Shown here: positions 1 through 6,518 of the stretch, in pieces
Layout: every line of letters begins with the position of its first letter
Numbering within the stretch: position 1 is the first letter of the stretch
Assembly: GCA_027009605.1 (NCBI GenBank)
Contig: JALVCY010000616.1
Coordinates: forward strand, 15,001-21,750
Length of the DNA: 6,750 bases
Direction: 5' to 3'
Source: Saprospiraceae bacterium
Lineage (GTDB): Bacteria > Bacteroidota > Bacteroidia > Chitinophagales > Saprospiraceae
Program-made: the position numbers and the translations under genes
Notes under the pieces: generated by a model
Database searches by the model: none
Told to the model about the DNA's origin: nothing
What the model saw: only the letters and a program-made list of their open reading frames with translations

Positions 1-51
<51 letters not shown>

Positions 52-142
52 TGAATTATCTTCAACGGGCCTTATTTTTTCCAATATTCTCTCCCTCTGT
101 CAATGAACTTTTTTCTTTCCCTCATAACCCTGTCGGTTAAGG
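52..142 (-). other. Pre-16S rRNA leader
   Basis: This is the stretch between the inferred rRNA transcription start (about 141-143) and the mature 16S 5' end. It should be transcribed and then removed during rRNA processing. It contains a boxA-like antitermination site. The partner strand of the processing stem would lie beyond the 16S 3' end, outside the window, so that stem cannot be checked here. Confidence 0.7.
98..108 (-). promoter_or_regulatory. boxA-like antitermination site in the rRNA leader
   Basis: The minus strand reads GTTCATTGACA. This matches the general bacterial boxA pattern GYTCTTTRANA at all but one position (A for T at the fifth base). In known systems boxA in the leader transcript binds NusB/NusE and protects rRNA transcription from Rho. 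The position between promoter and 16S is as expected. Function here is inferred from the motif and its place. Confidence 0.55.
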
Positions 143-147
143 GATTG

Positions 148-179
148 CAAAGATACACTACTTGACATTACTGCGCAAG
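148..179 (-). promoter_or_regulatory. rRNA operon promoter, Bacteroidota type
   Basis: On the minus strand the -7 element is TATCTTTG (155 down to 148), a full match to the Bacteroidota consensus TAnnTTTG. A TTG at 178-176 (CTTG at 179-176) serves as the -33 element with a 20-bp spacer. Upstream lies an A-rich tract (about 180-198) resembling an UP element, and it overlaps the rpsA stop codon. The expected start of transcription is about 141-143, giving a leader of roughly 90 nt before 16S. Confidence 0.85.
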
Positions 180-196
180 TTTTTCTATCTTTTTTT

Positions 197-2377
197 TTAC
201 TCTTCTTCCGCTTTTTTTTCTGCTTCTACTTTTTTCGCTTCTGCAGCCTGCCCTTCCAGTTGTTTTTTCAAATCTCCAAAGCCTTCAATCTCTCCCAAAG
301 TAGTGATTTCGTTCTTTGCCTTTTGCTTTTCAACAAACTTACGGGTCTGGGTCTTTTCTTTACGCTTCTTCTCTTCTACAATCTCACCGGCTTCCCGCTT
401 GATGGCATCCAAATAGCGAGTATGTGAAACCAAGATACGTTTGTCATCACGGTTGAATTCCAACACCTTAACAGTCAAAATATCATTGACTTCCGCAATG
501 GCTCCGTTTTCTTTTCTCATGTGCTTAATGGGTGCAAAAGCTTCCAACCCATAAGGTAACTGCACAATCGCTCCTTTCTCATCTTTTCTAACAACGGTAC
601 CTTCATGGAATGAACCAACAGGGAAGACATTCTCGAATGTATCCCATGGATTCTCTTCTAACTGCTTATGCCCCAATGATAGTTTTCTATTCTCTTTATC
701 AATTTCCAAAACTTGAACGTCTATATTTTGTCCAACTTTCGTAAATTCTGATGGATGAGAATAACGCTTCAACCAAGACAGGTCAGAAATATGAATCATT
801 CCGCCAATCCCTTCATCCAGCTCTACAAATACACCATAAGGCGTCAGGTTTTTCACCAAACCGGTATGCCTGGTTCCTTCCGCAAATTTTTCTTCAATCT
901 TATTCCAAGGGTCTTCAGACAACTGCTTAATACTCAATGACATCTTCTTATCTTCTCTTGAAATCGTCACCACCTTTGCATCATAGCTTTCACCAAGAGT
1001 AAAATACTCCTTAGCATTTACCGGCTGATTGCTCCAAGTCACTTCCGAAACGTGTACCAAACCTTCTACACCCGGGATAATCTCTAGGAAAGCACCGTAG
1101 TCTTCAATATTTACGACTTTACCTTTCACAACCGAGCCTTCGGTAATGTTCTCATCTAATACTTCCCATGGATGTGGCAACAACTGCTTCAAACTCAAGG
1201 AAATTCGCTTCTTATCCTCATTAAAGTCCAGAACCACCACATTCAGCTTCTGATTCAACTCAAGCACTTCACTTGGGTGCTTGATTCTTCCCCAAGAAAT
1301 ATCCGTAATATACAATAGTCCATCAACTCCACCTAAGTCCATAAATGCACCAAAGTCTGTGATATTCTTAACCACACCTTCTAATACTTGTCCTCTTTCC
1401 AGTGTAGCCACAATCTTGTCTCTTTGTTCCGCAAGGTCACTCTCAATTAAGGCTTTATGTGAAACTACTGCATTCTTAATCGCTTCGTTAATCTTAACCA
1501 CCTTAAACTCCATGGTCTTGCCCACGTAAGCATCATAATCAATGATAGGTCTAATATCAATCTGTGAACCCGGCAAGAATGTTTCCAAGCCTCCACAATC
1601 TACAATCAAACCACCCTTTGTCTTAGAGACAACCGTACCTTTAACAATTGTTCCCTCATTATGAGATTCTACCAAGCTTTCCCAAGCGCGCAAGATTTTT
1701 GCTTTCCGTCTTGACAATGAAAGTTGGCCTCTTTTATCTTCTAATGCTTCAACATAAACAGCCACTGTATCACCAGGAGCTAAATCCGGTTGGTCTCTAA
1801 ATTCTGTCACAGACAAGATACCATCCGCCTTGTAGTTAAAGTCAATAATCACATCGCGCCCATTGATTTCGCGCACGACACCATCCACAATTTGGCTTTC
1901 TGCAAGCGCTGTCAAGCTATTTGAATATTCGTCGGCAAGGGCCTTAAACTCTTCCGGAGAATAATCAGACTGATCTTCATCCGTCTGATCCCAATCAAAA
2001 TCATCATGCGCCGTCTGTAACGTAGCACTTTGGTCTTCGATTAAGGTTTCAAGTGTTTTAGTTGTTTCTTCTTCGGAGTACTTGTCCGCCCCGGTTTCTG
2101 CAGGTGCTTCTGTAACTACAGTTTCAGTCTCTGCTGGTTCTGTAACTACAGTTTCAGTCTCTTCGGCTTCAACTTTAGGAGCCGCCGTTTCAGACGCTTC
2201 AGTAGTTATTTCTGTAGTTGTTTCTGCGGAAGGTGTATCATCAAAACTGATAACTTCTTCGGTTAATTCATCATCAAAACCGATAACAGTTTCTTCAGAT
2301 GTTTGTGATTCGAGATTCGTGGACACTTCTTCTGAAGTGTTCTCTTGGTTCTCTAAATTTTTTTCGTCGTTGAGCAT
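197..2377 (-). CDS. rpsA: 30S ribosomal protein S1, six S1 domains with long acidic N-terminal extension
   Basis: S1 binds the 30S subunit and single-stranded mRNA and helps start translation. The 726-residue product has six S1/OB-fold repeats at about 160-225, 241-308, 327-397, 413-485, 499-572 and 587-653. Typical signatures are DFGAFMDLGGVDGLLYITDISW (split here: DFGAFMDLGG at 341-350, VDGLLYITDISW at 351-362), DYGAFLEI at 426-433 and PYGVFVEL at 513-520, each followed by a basic turn and a SLS/SLG strand. A Lys/Glu-rich tail covers 654-726. Residues 1-124 form an acidic, Thr-rich, probably disordered extension; the more usual Bacteroidota S1 start seems to correspond to DDFDWD at 125-130. 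No other Met occurs before residue 289, so the start is fixed unless a non-ATG codon is used, and GAGGA lies 8 nt upstream. The gene has its own promoter and leader, and ends 18 bp before the rRNA promoter. Confidence 0.96.
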   Translation of the reverse strand: MLNDEKNLENQENTSEEVSTNLESQTSEETVIGFDDELTEEVISFDDTPSAETTTEITTEASETAAPKVEAEETETVVTEPAETETVVTEAPAETGADKYSEEETTKTLETLIEDQSATLQTAHDDFDWDQTDEDQSDYSPEEFKALADEYSNSLTALAESQIVDGVVREINGRDVIIDFNYKADGILSVTEFRDQPDLAPGDTVAVYVEALEDKRGQLSLSRRKAKILRAWESLVESHNEGTIVKGTVVSKTKGGLIVDCGGLETFLPGSQIDIRPIIDYDAYVGKTMEFKVVKINEAIKNAVVSHKALIESDLAEQRDKIVATLERGQVLEGVVKNITDFGAFMDLGGVDGLLYITDISWGRIKHPSEVLELNQKLNVVVLDFNEDKKRISLSLKQLLPHPWEVLDENITEGSVVKGKVVNIEDYGAFLEIIPGVEGLVHVSEVTWSNQPVNAKEYFTLGESYDAKVVTISREDKKMSLSIKQLSEDPWNKIEEKFAEGTRHTGLVKNLTPYGVFVELDEGIGGMIHISDLSWLKRYSHPSEFTKVGQNIDVQVLEIDKENRKLSLGHKQLEENPWDTFENVFPVGSFHEGTVVRKDEKGAIVQLPYGLEAFAPIKHMRKENGAIAEVNDILTVKVLEFNRDDKRILVSHTRYLDAIKREAGEIVEEKKRKEKTQTRKFVEKQKAKNEITTLGEIEGFGDLKKQLEGQAAEAKKVEAEKKAEEE
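2108..2162 (-). repeat. 25-bp direct repeat, period 30 bp, inside rpsA
   Basis: The segments 2108-2132 and 2138-2162 are identical over 25 bp. They encode the repeated peptide ETETVVTE at residues 73-80 and 83-90 of S1, in the acidic extension. The 30-bp period keeps the reading frame, as expected for an in-frame duplication. Confidence 0.9.
2238..2287 (-). repeat. 17-bp imperfect direct repeat, period 33 bp, inside rpsA
   Basis: The segments 2238-2254 and 2271-2287 differ at one base of 17. They encode the related peptides VIGFDD (31-36) and VISFDD (42-47) near the S1 N-terminus. The period of 33 bp again preserves the frame. Confidence 0.8.
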
Positions 2378-2542
2378 TGAAAGAATCCTCTTTTAAAATG
2401 TGAAAAAATAAGGTAATTGCCGGGGTATCCTGCCATCTAACAGATAGAAATGAATCCCTAAAGACAATTACAAATTAAAGTACATACCAGGCAAGCCATC
2501 AGAATCATCTTTATGAAGATACACCTACTCCGGCCAAAATTG
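2378..2542 (-). promoter_or_regulatory. Structured 5' leader of rpsA
   Basis: About 165 nt lie between the inferred start of transcription and the rpsA ATG. An inverted repeat pairs 2484-2494 with 2417-2428: TTGCC and GGTAT on one arm, ATACC and GGCAA on the other. That gives 10 base pairs interrupted by a 1x2 internal loop, enclosing about 55 nt. A second hairpin, ATCTT/AAGAT with a 4-nt loop, is at 2507-2520, and a small ATCT-GTT-AGAT hairpin lies inside the large loop at about 2434-2444. The stem ends about 40 nt before the start codon. E. coli S1 represses its own translation through a folded leader; a similar role here is inferred, not shown. Confidence 0.5.
2386..2390 (-). promoter_or_regulatory. 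Shine-Dalgarno-like site of rpsA
   Basis: GAGGA on the minus strand lies 8 nt before the rpsA ATG. Most Bacteroidota genes lack such a site, and the other two genes in this window do not have a well-placed one, so its presence here stands out and supports the chosen start. Confidence 0.6.
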
Positions 2543-2546
2543 GGTG

Positions 2547-2578
2547 CAAAGGTAATTGTTTTTTACTTCTCAACCAAG
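2547..2578 (-). promoter_or_regulatory. rpsA promoter, Bacteroidota type
   Basis: The minus strand has TACCTTTG (2554 down to 2547), a full match to TAnnTTTG, with CTTG at 2578-2575 as the -33 element and a 20-bp spacer. Layout and sequence closely match the rRNA promoter in this window, including the CTTG and the CA after the -7 box. The predicted start of transcription is about 2540-2543. Confidence 0.8.
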
Positions 2579-2630
2579 CTAAATGTTCATTTAAAATGGA
2601 TTTCTTCGGCCTAAAAGGGGAAAATAAAGC

Positions 2631-2638
2631 TATTTTTG
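2631..2638 (+). promoter_or_regulatory. Probable -7 element for the glycosyltransferase gene
   Basis: TATTTTTG on the plus strand matches TAnnTTTG. A -33 element is weak: only TTCGG near 2605 lies at about the right distance. Transcription would start near 2643-2646, leaving about 65 nt before the ATG at 2711. This promoter would be divergent from the rpsA promoter, with about 50 bp between them. Confidence 0.4.
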
Positions 2639-2710
2639 CTTCATTTTTTGCGCAAGCAGCCCCTAAGTCCCAAAATCTATCTACATTGTGCAAGCAAAAT
2701 ACACCAGTAC

Positions 2711-4357
2711 ATGATTTTTGACGAAAGGAAAATTCACCGTTATCTTATTGGAGCTATCCTATTGGTTCAGTTTATCAGCTTATTTGTGGATATCATGGAT
2801 ATTGATGCTTCACAATACGCTTCGATATCGCTGGAAATGCTCAAAGGGGATAGTTGGTTGCAGATCAAACACCGGCATCTGAATTATCTGGACAAGCCTC
2901 CCCTACTCTTTTGGCTTTCGGCCATGAGCTTTAAACTCTTTGGGGTATCCAATTTTACCTACAAATTGCCATCCTTTCTTTTTGCCTTATTGGGGATGTA
3001 TTCGACGTACCGGTTGACCAAAATCTATTATGGGCAAAGAGCGGGACGCCTGGCGGCCATTATTTTGGGCTCTTCGCAAGCTCTTTTTTCGATTATTGTG
3101 GATGTGCGGACGGACACCTTATTATTAGGTTCGGTGATTTTTTCGATATGGCAGTTGACAGCCTATATCCGCAGGCATAGCTTCAAAAACTTGCTATGGG
3201 GTTTTATTGGGATTTCTCTTGCGATGTTGGCCAAAGGCCCGATTGGTATTATGGTTCCGGTATTGGCGTTGGGGACAGATTTGGTCTTGCGACAAAAATG
3301 GAAGGATATTTTTAAGTGGCAATGGCTTGTCGGATTGCTGATTGTCGGCCTGATGCTTTTGCCCATGTCTTATGGTCTTTATGAACAGTTTGATAGCAAT
3401 CCTGCAGCAGAAGTCAACGGCAAAACAGGGGTTTCGGGTCTATATTTTTATTTTTGGGAACAAAGCTTTGGCCGCTTGACCGGCGAAAATGTTTGGTCTA
3501 ATAATACCGGGCCTTTCTATTTTGTCCACACTTCATTATGGGCCTTTCTACCGTGGACAATTATGCTTATCATGGCCTTGTACAATAGAATCCGCTCATT
3601 TTTTGGCGCAAGCCGTGAGAAATACACAGAATATATCAGTGTCGCCGGATTTATACTGCCATTTATTGCCCTATCCCTTTCCAAGTATAAGCTGCCCCAT
3701 TACATCTATGTCGTCTATCCTTTGGCAGCCATGATGACAGCAGCCTATCTGGACAAAATAGACACGAAAAGTGAAAAAATCATCCTACAAATACAAAAAT
3801 TCATACTTTTTGGACTTTGGATACTTGCCTTTATACTTTTATTTTATATATTTACCCCTACGAACATACTCGTTGCTATTTTTGCACTTGGAATTTTGGG
3901 TATGATGATTTGGCTGATGGTGAAGCTTCCGCCAAAAAATGTCCTGATTATAGCGACCGCCATGACGGGACTGGGCGTCAATCTCATTTTAAATGGACAG
4001 GCTTACCCTAGGCTTTTAACTTACCAAAGTACTTCACAAGTAGGCAAATGGCTACGACAACACCCCAAAGAACTAAAACAGTTTGCGACTTATCGTACGC
4101 ACATGCATGCGATTGATTTTTATAGTCGAACCATCGTAAACAGTCGGAGCGATTTCCGGGAGCTTACGCCAAAAGACCAATACATCTATACCGATGAGCA
4201 GGGGGTGAAGGATTTGGAAGTGCATCAAATTCCATTTGTAGTGATGAAAACTTATCAGGATTTTGCGGTGACCCGGCTGACTATTCGCTTTTTGAATCCT
4301 AAGACCCGGGATGAGGCGGTGGGGCGACGGTTTTTGGTTCGGGTTTATTGGGAGTGA
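2711..4357 (+). CDS. ArnT/PMT-like integral membrane glycosyltransferase (GT39/GT83 type)
   Basis: This is a GT-C fold enzyme expected to move a sugar from a polyprenyl-phosphate donor onto lipid A, another envelope lipid or a protein at the outer face of the inner membrane; the true substrate cannot be read from sequence. From the ATG at 2711 it has 548 residues. About 12-13 hydrophobic segments run from 10 to 427 and a soluble C-terminal part covers about 437-548. Family marks are DIDASQYA (30-37, acidic residues of the first outer loop), DKPPLLFW (61-68), DVRTD (131-135), AKGPIG (174-179), FWEQSFGRLTGEN (248-260) and SKYKLPHY (324-331). The frame is open back to a TTG at 2636, but that codon lies inside the likely -7 box, so the ATG is preferred. 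The stop codon falls in a degenerate copy of a 9-bp repeat. It is divergent from rpsA, and no sugar-lipid pathway gene is adjacent. Confidence 0.86.
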   Translation: MIFDERKIHRYLIGAILLVQFISLFVDIMDIDASQYASISLEMLKGDSWLQIKHRHLNYLDKPPLLFWLSAMSFKLFGVSNFTYKLPSFLFALLGMYSTYRLTKIYYGQRAGRLAAIILGSSQALFSIIVDVRTDTLLLGSVIFSIWQLTAYIRRHSFKNLLWGFIGISLAMLAKGPIGIMVPVLALGTDLVLRQKWKDIFKWQWLVGLLIVGLMLLPMSYGLYEQFDSNPAAEVNGKTGVSGLYFYFWEQSFGRLTGENVWSNNTGPFYFVHTSLWAFLPWTIMLIMALYNRIRSFFGASREKYTEYISVAGFILPFIALSLSKYKLPHYIYVVYPLAAMMTAAYLDKIDTKSEKIILQIQKFILFGLWILAFILLFYIFTPTNILVAIFALGILGMMIWLMVKLPPKNVLIIATAMTGLGVNLILNGQAYPRLLTYQSTSQVGKWLRQHPKELKQFATYRTHMHAIDFYSRTIVNSRSDFRELTPKDQYIYTDEQGVKDLEVHQIPFVVMKTYQDFAVTRLTIRFLNPKTRDEAVGRRFLVRVYWE

Positions 4358-4510
4358 AGGAGTTGAAGGAGTTGAAGGAGTTGAAAGAGTTGAAGGAGTT
4401 GAAAGAGTTGAAGGAGTTGAAGGAGTTGAAGGAGTTGAAGAAGTTGAAGAAGTTGAAGGAGTTGAAGGAGTTGAAAGAGTTGAAGGAGTTGAAGAAGTTG
4501 AAGAAGTTGA
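4351..4510 (+). repeat. 9-bp tandem repeat array, unit GAGTTGAAG
   Basis: Sixteen full 9-bp units occupy 4360-4503, followed by a partial unit to 4510. A degenerate unit that lacks one T precedes them at 4351-4359 and contains the stop codon of the glycosyltransferase gene. Variants are GAGTTGAAA (three units) and AAGTTGAAG (three units). The plus strand has no C from 4341 to 4512. One frame reads ELK repeats, another VEG repeats, and the third has a TGA in every unit. Confidence 0.95.
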
Positions 4511-4535
4511 TTCGCTCGCAAGCTTCGCTAGTTGA
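4507..4535 (+). repeat. 29-nt dispersed repeat, copy A
   Basis: This element starts TTGATTCGCTCGCAAGC and ends TTCGCTAGTTGA. It matches 4723-4751 at 27 of 29 bases and directly follows the 9-bp array. A shortened form, TTCGCTTCGCTAGTTGA, follows at once (4536-4552). Confidence 0.85.
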
Positions 4536-4722
4536 TTCGCTTCGCTAGTTGAAAAAGTTGAGAACGTTCGCCTACGGCTTACTTGGTTGAGACTCGTCCT
4601 ACGGACTTCGGGTTGAGAGCTTTGCAGGTTGAGAAGATTTGGGATTTTGTGGGGTTTTTACTTTATTATTTGATATTCGGCATTCTTCATTCGATAATCT
4701 GTTCGTTTTTTAGTTGAAGGAG

Positions 4723-4751
4723 TTGAATCGCTCGCAGGCTTCGCTAGTTGA
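4723..4751 (+). repeat. 29-nt dispersed repeat, copy B
   Basis: This is the second copy of the 4507-4535 element, with two substitutions (4727 and 4737). Like copy A, it is preceded by GTTGAAGGAGTTGA-type sequence, so the 9-bp unit and this element appear to travel or arise together. Confidence 0.85.
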
Positions 4752-4847
4752 GATGCTTGCTGAGACTTGCCGGTTGGGTTGAATGCGGGATTGATGGATT
4801 AGAATTGGTTATTTTTCCCGTAAGGGATGGAGATAAAATACAAAAAA

Positions 4848-6512
4848 ATGAATGAATCAAGATTTTGGTTAAAGAATTATCCTGCCGGGGTGCCGGCCAA
4901 TATAGACTCCAGTCAGTATGAAAGCTTGATAGAGCTTATCGACGAATCCTTAAAAAAATATGGATCGAAACCTGCCTTTACTTGCATGGGCAAATCATTG
5001 TCTTATAGTCAATTAGACCAAGATTCTTCCAATTTTGCGGCTTATCTACAATCCCGTGGTTTGGAGCCGGGCGATAAGATAGCGATTATGATGCCTAATC
5101 TGCTCCAATATCCCATTGCCCTCTTTGGGGCACTTCGAGCCGGGCTTACGGTTGTCAATACAAACCCATTGTACACGCCTAGAGAAATGCTCCATCAATT
5201 TACAGATAGTGAAGTGAAAGCAATTGTTATTTTAGACAACTTTGCGGCCAACTTAGAAAAAATCCTAGACCAAACCCCCATCAAAACTATTATCACAACG
5301 AGCATAGGAGAATTGTTGAGTTTTGCGAAAGGCAAATTGGTCAACTTCGTGGTCAAGAATGTCAAAGGAATGGTGCCCAAATACACCCTCCCCAATCCGG
5401 TTACCTTTAAAGAAGCAATTAAGCAAGGGAAAAAATTCTCCATTTCCCCATTTGAAGATTTGAGAGAACGGGTCATCATCCACCAATATACCGGTGGAAC
5501 TACCGGTGTCTCCAAGGGAGCTATGCTGACGAACCACAATTTAATTTCGACCATGCTGCAAATCCGGGCAGTGGTCGAGCCCTCCTTGCCCAAAAACGAT
5601 GTGGTGGGACTCTGTCCCCTCCCCTTGTACCATGTATTTGCCTTTGCCGTCAATGGATTGGCACTGTTTAGCCTGGGTGCCAATAATATTTTGGTCACCA
5701 ATCCAAGAGACATCAAGTCCTTGGTCAAAGAGTTTAAAGGGAATAAAATCCAGTTGATGACCGGAGTCAACACGCTTTTTAATGCCTTACTTCAAAATAA
5801 GACTTTTAGAGCCATGGATACCAGTAACTTGAATATCACCATCGGGGGAGGAATGGCTGTACAAAATCCGGTTGCCAACGAATGGGAAGAAGTCACCGGA
5901 TGTTATTTGGCACAAGGCTATGGACTCACCGAGACCTGTGCCATTGTCAGTGTCAACCCATTTACCAAAGAAACCGGCAAATTAGGCACTATCGGACTCC
6001 CCTTCCCATCAACGGATATCCGCATTGTTGACAAGGAAGGCCGACAACTGGGTCTTAATGAACCGGGCGAAATCCTAGTCAAAGGCCCACAAGTAATGAA
6101 AGGCTATTACAAACGCCCGGATGAAACCGCCAAAACACTCTCCGACGGCTGGCTATACACCGGAGACATCGGTCAAATAGATGAGGATGGTTTCCTAAAA
6201 ATTGTCGATCGCAAAAAGGATATGATTTTGGTCTCCGGCTTTAATGTATTCCCAAATGAAATAGAGGATGTCTTGGTTGCCCATCCTAAAATTTTGGAGG
6301 TAGGAGCCATTGGTGTTCCTGACGAGCATTCGGGTGAAGTGGTCAAGGTGTTTATTGTCAAAAAGGATAAGTCCTTGACCAAAAAGGAAGTCAAAGCCTA
6401 CGCCAAAGAAAATCTGACCGGCTACAAACGACCTAAAGTCATTGAGTTTATCGATGACCTGCCCAAATCCAATGTGGGTAAGATCTTGCGCCGCAAGCTT
6501 CGGGAGATATAA
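4848..6512 (+). CDS. fadD: Long-chain fatty acid-CoA ligase (FadD)
   Basis: FadD activates long-chain fatty acids to acyl-CoA via an acyl-AMP intermediate, the entry step to beta-oxidation, at the inner face of the cytoplasmic membrane. The 554-residue product is close to E. coli FadD in length and similar throughout (from my recall of that sequence): FWLKNYPAGVP near the start, MMPNLLQYPIALFG (81-94), NPLYTPRE (106-113), the P-loop-like YTGGTTGVSKG (214-224), LPLYHVFA (258-265), YGLTET (358-363), the FACS signature from GWLYTGD (434-440) to DRKKD (454-458), and PKSNVGKILRR near the end with the catalytic Lys at 545. No key residue is missing. The frame is open to an ATG at 4827 (561 aa), but alignment with the FadD start and the A-rich sequence before 4848 favour the later ATG. 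It stands alone, about 490 bp after the glycosyltransferase gene; no beta-oxidation partner is in view. Confidence 0.95.
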   Translation: MNESRFWLKNYPAGVPANIDSSQYESLIELIDESLKKYGSKPAFTCMGKSLSYSQLDQDSSNFAAYLQSRGLEPGDKIAIMMPNLLQYPIALFGALRAGLTVVNTNPLYTPREMLHQFTDSEVKAIVILDNFAANLEKILDQTPIKTIITTSIGELLSFAKGKLVNFVVKNVKGMVPKYTLPNPVTFKEAIKQGKKFSISPFEDLRERVIIHQYTGGTTGVSKGAMLTNHNLISTMLQIRAVVEPSLPKNDVVGLCPLPLYHVFAFAVNGLALFSLGANNILVTNPRDIKSLVKEFKGNKIQLMTGVNTLFNALLQNKTFRAMDTSNLNITIGGGMAVQNPVANEWEEVTGCYLAQGYGLTETCAIVSVNPFTKETGKLGTIGLPFPSTDIRIVDKEGRQLGLNEPGEILVKGPQVMKGYYKRPDETAKTLSDGWLYTGDIGQIDEDGFLKIVDRKKDMILVSGFNVFPNEIEDVLVAHPKILEVGAIGVPDEHSGEVVKVFIVKKDKSLTKKEVKAYAKENLTGYKRPKVIEFIDDLPKSNVGKILRRKLREI

Positions 6513-6518
6513 AATTTC

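Larger units (their letters stand above)
4504..4800 (+). repeat. Mosaic of short modules punctuated by GTTGA
   Basis: After the 9-bp array the gap holds no credible gene. GTTGA recurs at 4531, 4548, 4557, 4586, 4612, 4628, 4713, 4722, 4747 and 4778. The spacers between copies are often GC-rich, such as GCCTACGGC at 4570-4578 and GTCC-TAC-GGAC at 4596-4606. An AT-rich stretch without GTTGA lies at about 4633-4712. No clear intrinsic terminator is visible for the upstream gene. Confidence 0.65.

Noticed and set aside
2082..2396. Plus-strand Ser/Val-rich open frame opposite the rpsA 5' end
   Set aside because: It is the antisense shadow of the Glu/Thr-rich S1 extension.
2405..2419. Second rpsA promoter at a repeated AATTACCTT
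   Set aside because: The 10-bp repeat of the -7 region at 2410-2419 gives TACCTTAT, which lacks the final TTTG match, and no TTG lies 19-20 bp upstream.
2511..2693. 60-residue minus-strand open frame upstream of rpsA
   Set aside because: It spans the rpsA promoter and leader and overlaps the divergent promoter region; no protein features are seen.
4351..4510. CRISPR-like array
   Set aside because: The unit is 9 bp with no spacers, and no cas genes are in the window.
4311..4548. Two overlapping open frames encoding VEG and ELK repeats
   Set aside because: They exist only because the 9-bp repeat has no stop in two frames. They lack ATG starts with any signal and overlap the end of a real gene.
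4780..4820. fadD promoter
   Set aside because: TATTTTTC at 4810-4817 differs from TAnnTTTG at the last base, and the nearest TTG gives a 16-bp spacer, so the site is not convincing.
5195..5773. 192-residue open frame antisense to fadD
   Set aside because: It lies wholly inside the conserved fadD coding sequence, on the opposite strand, and its product shows no recognisable motif.
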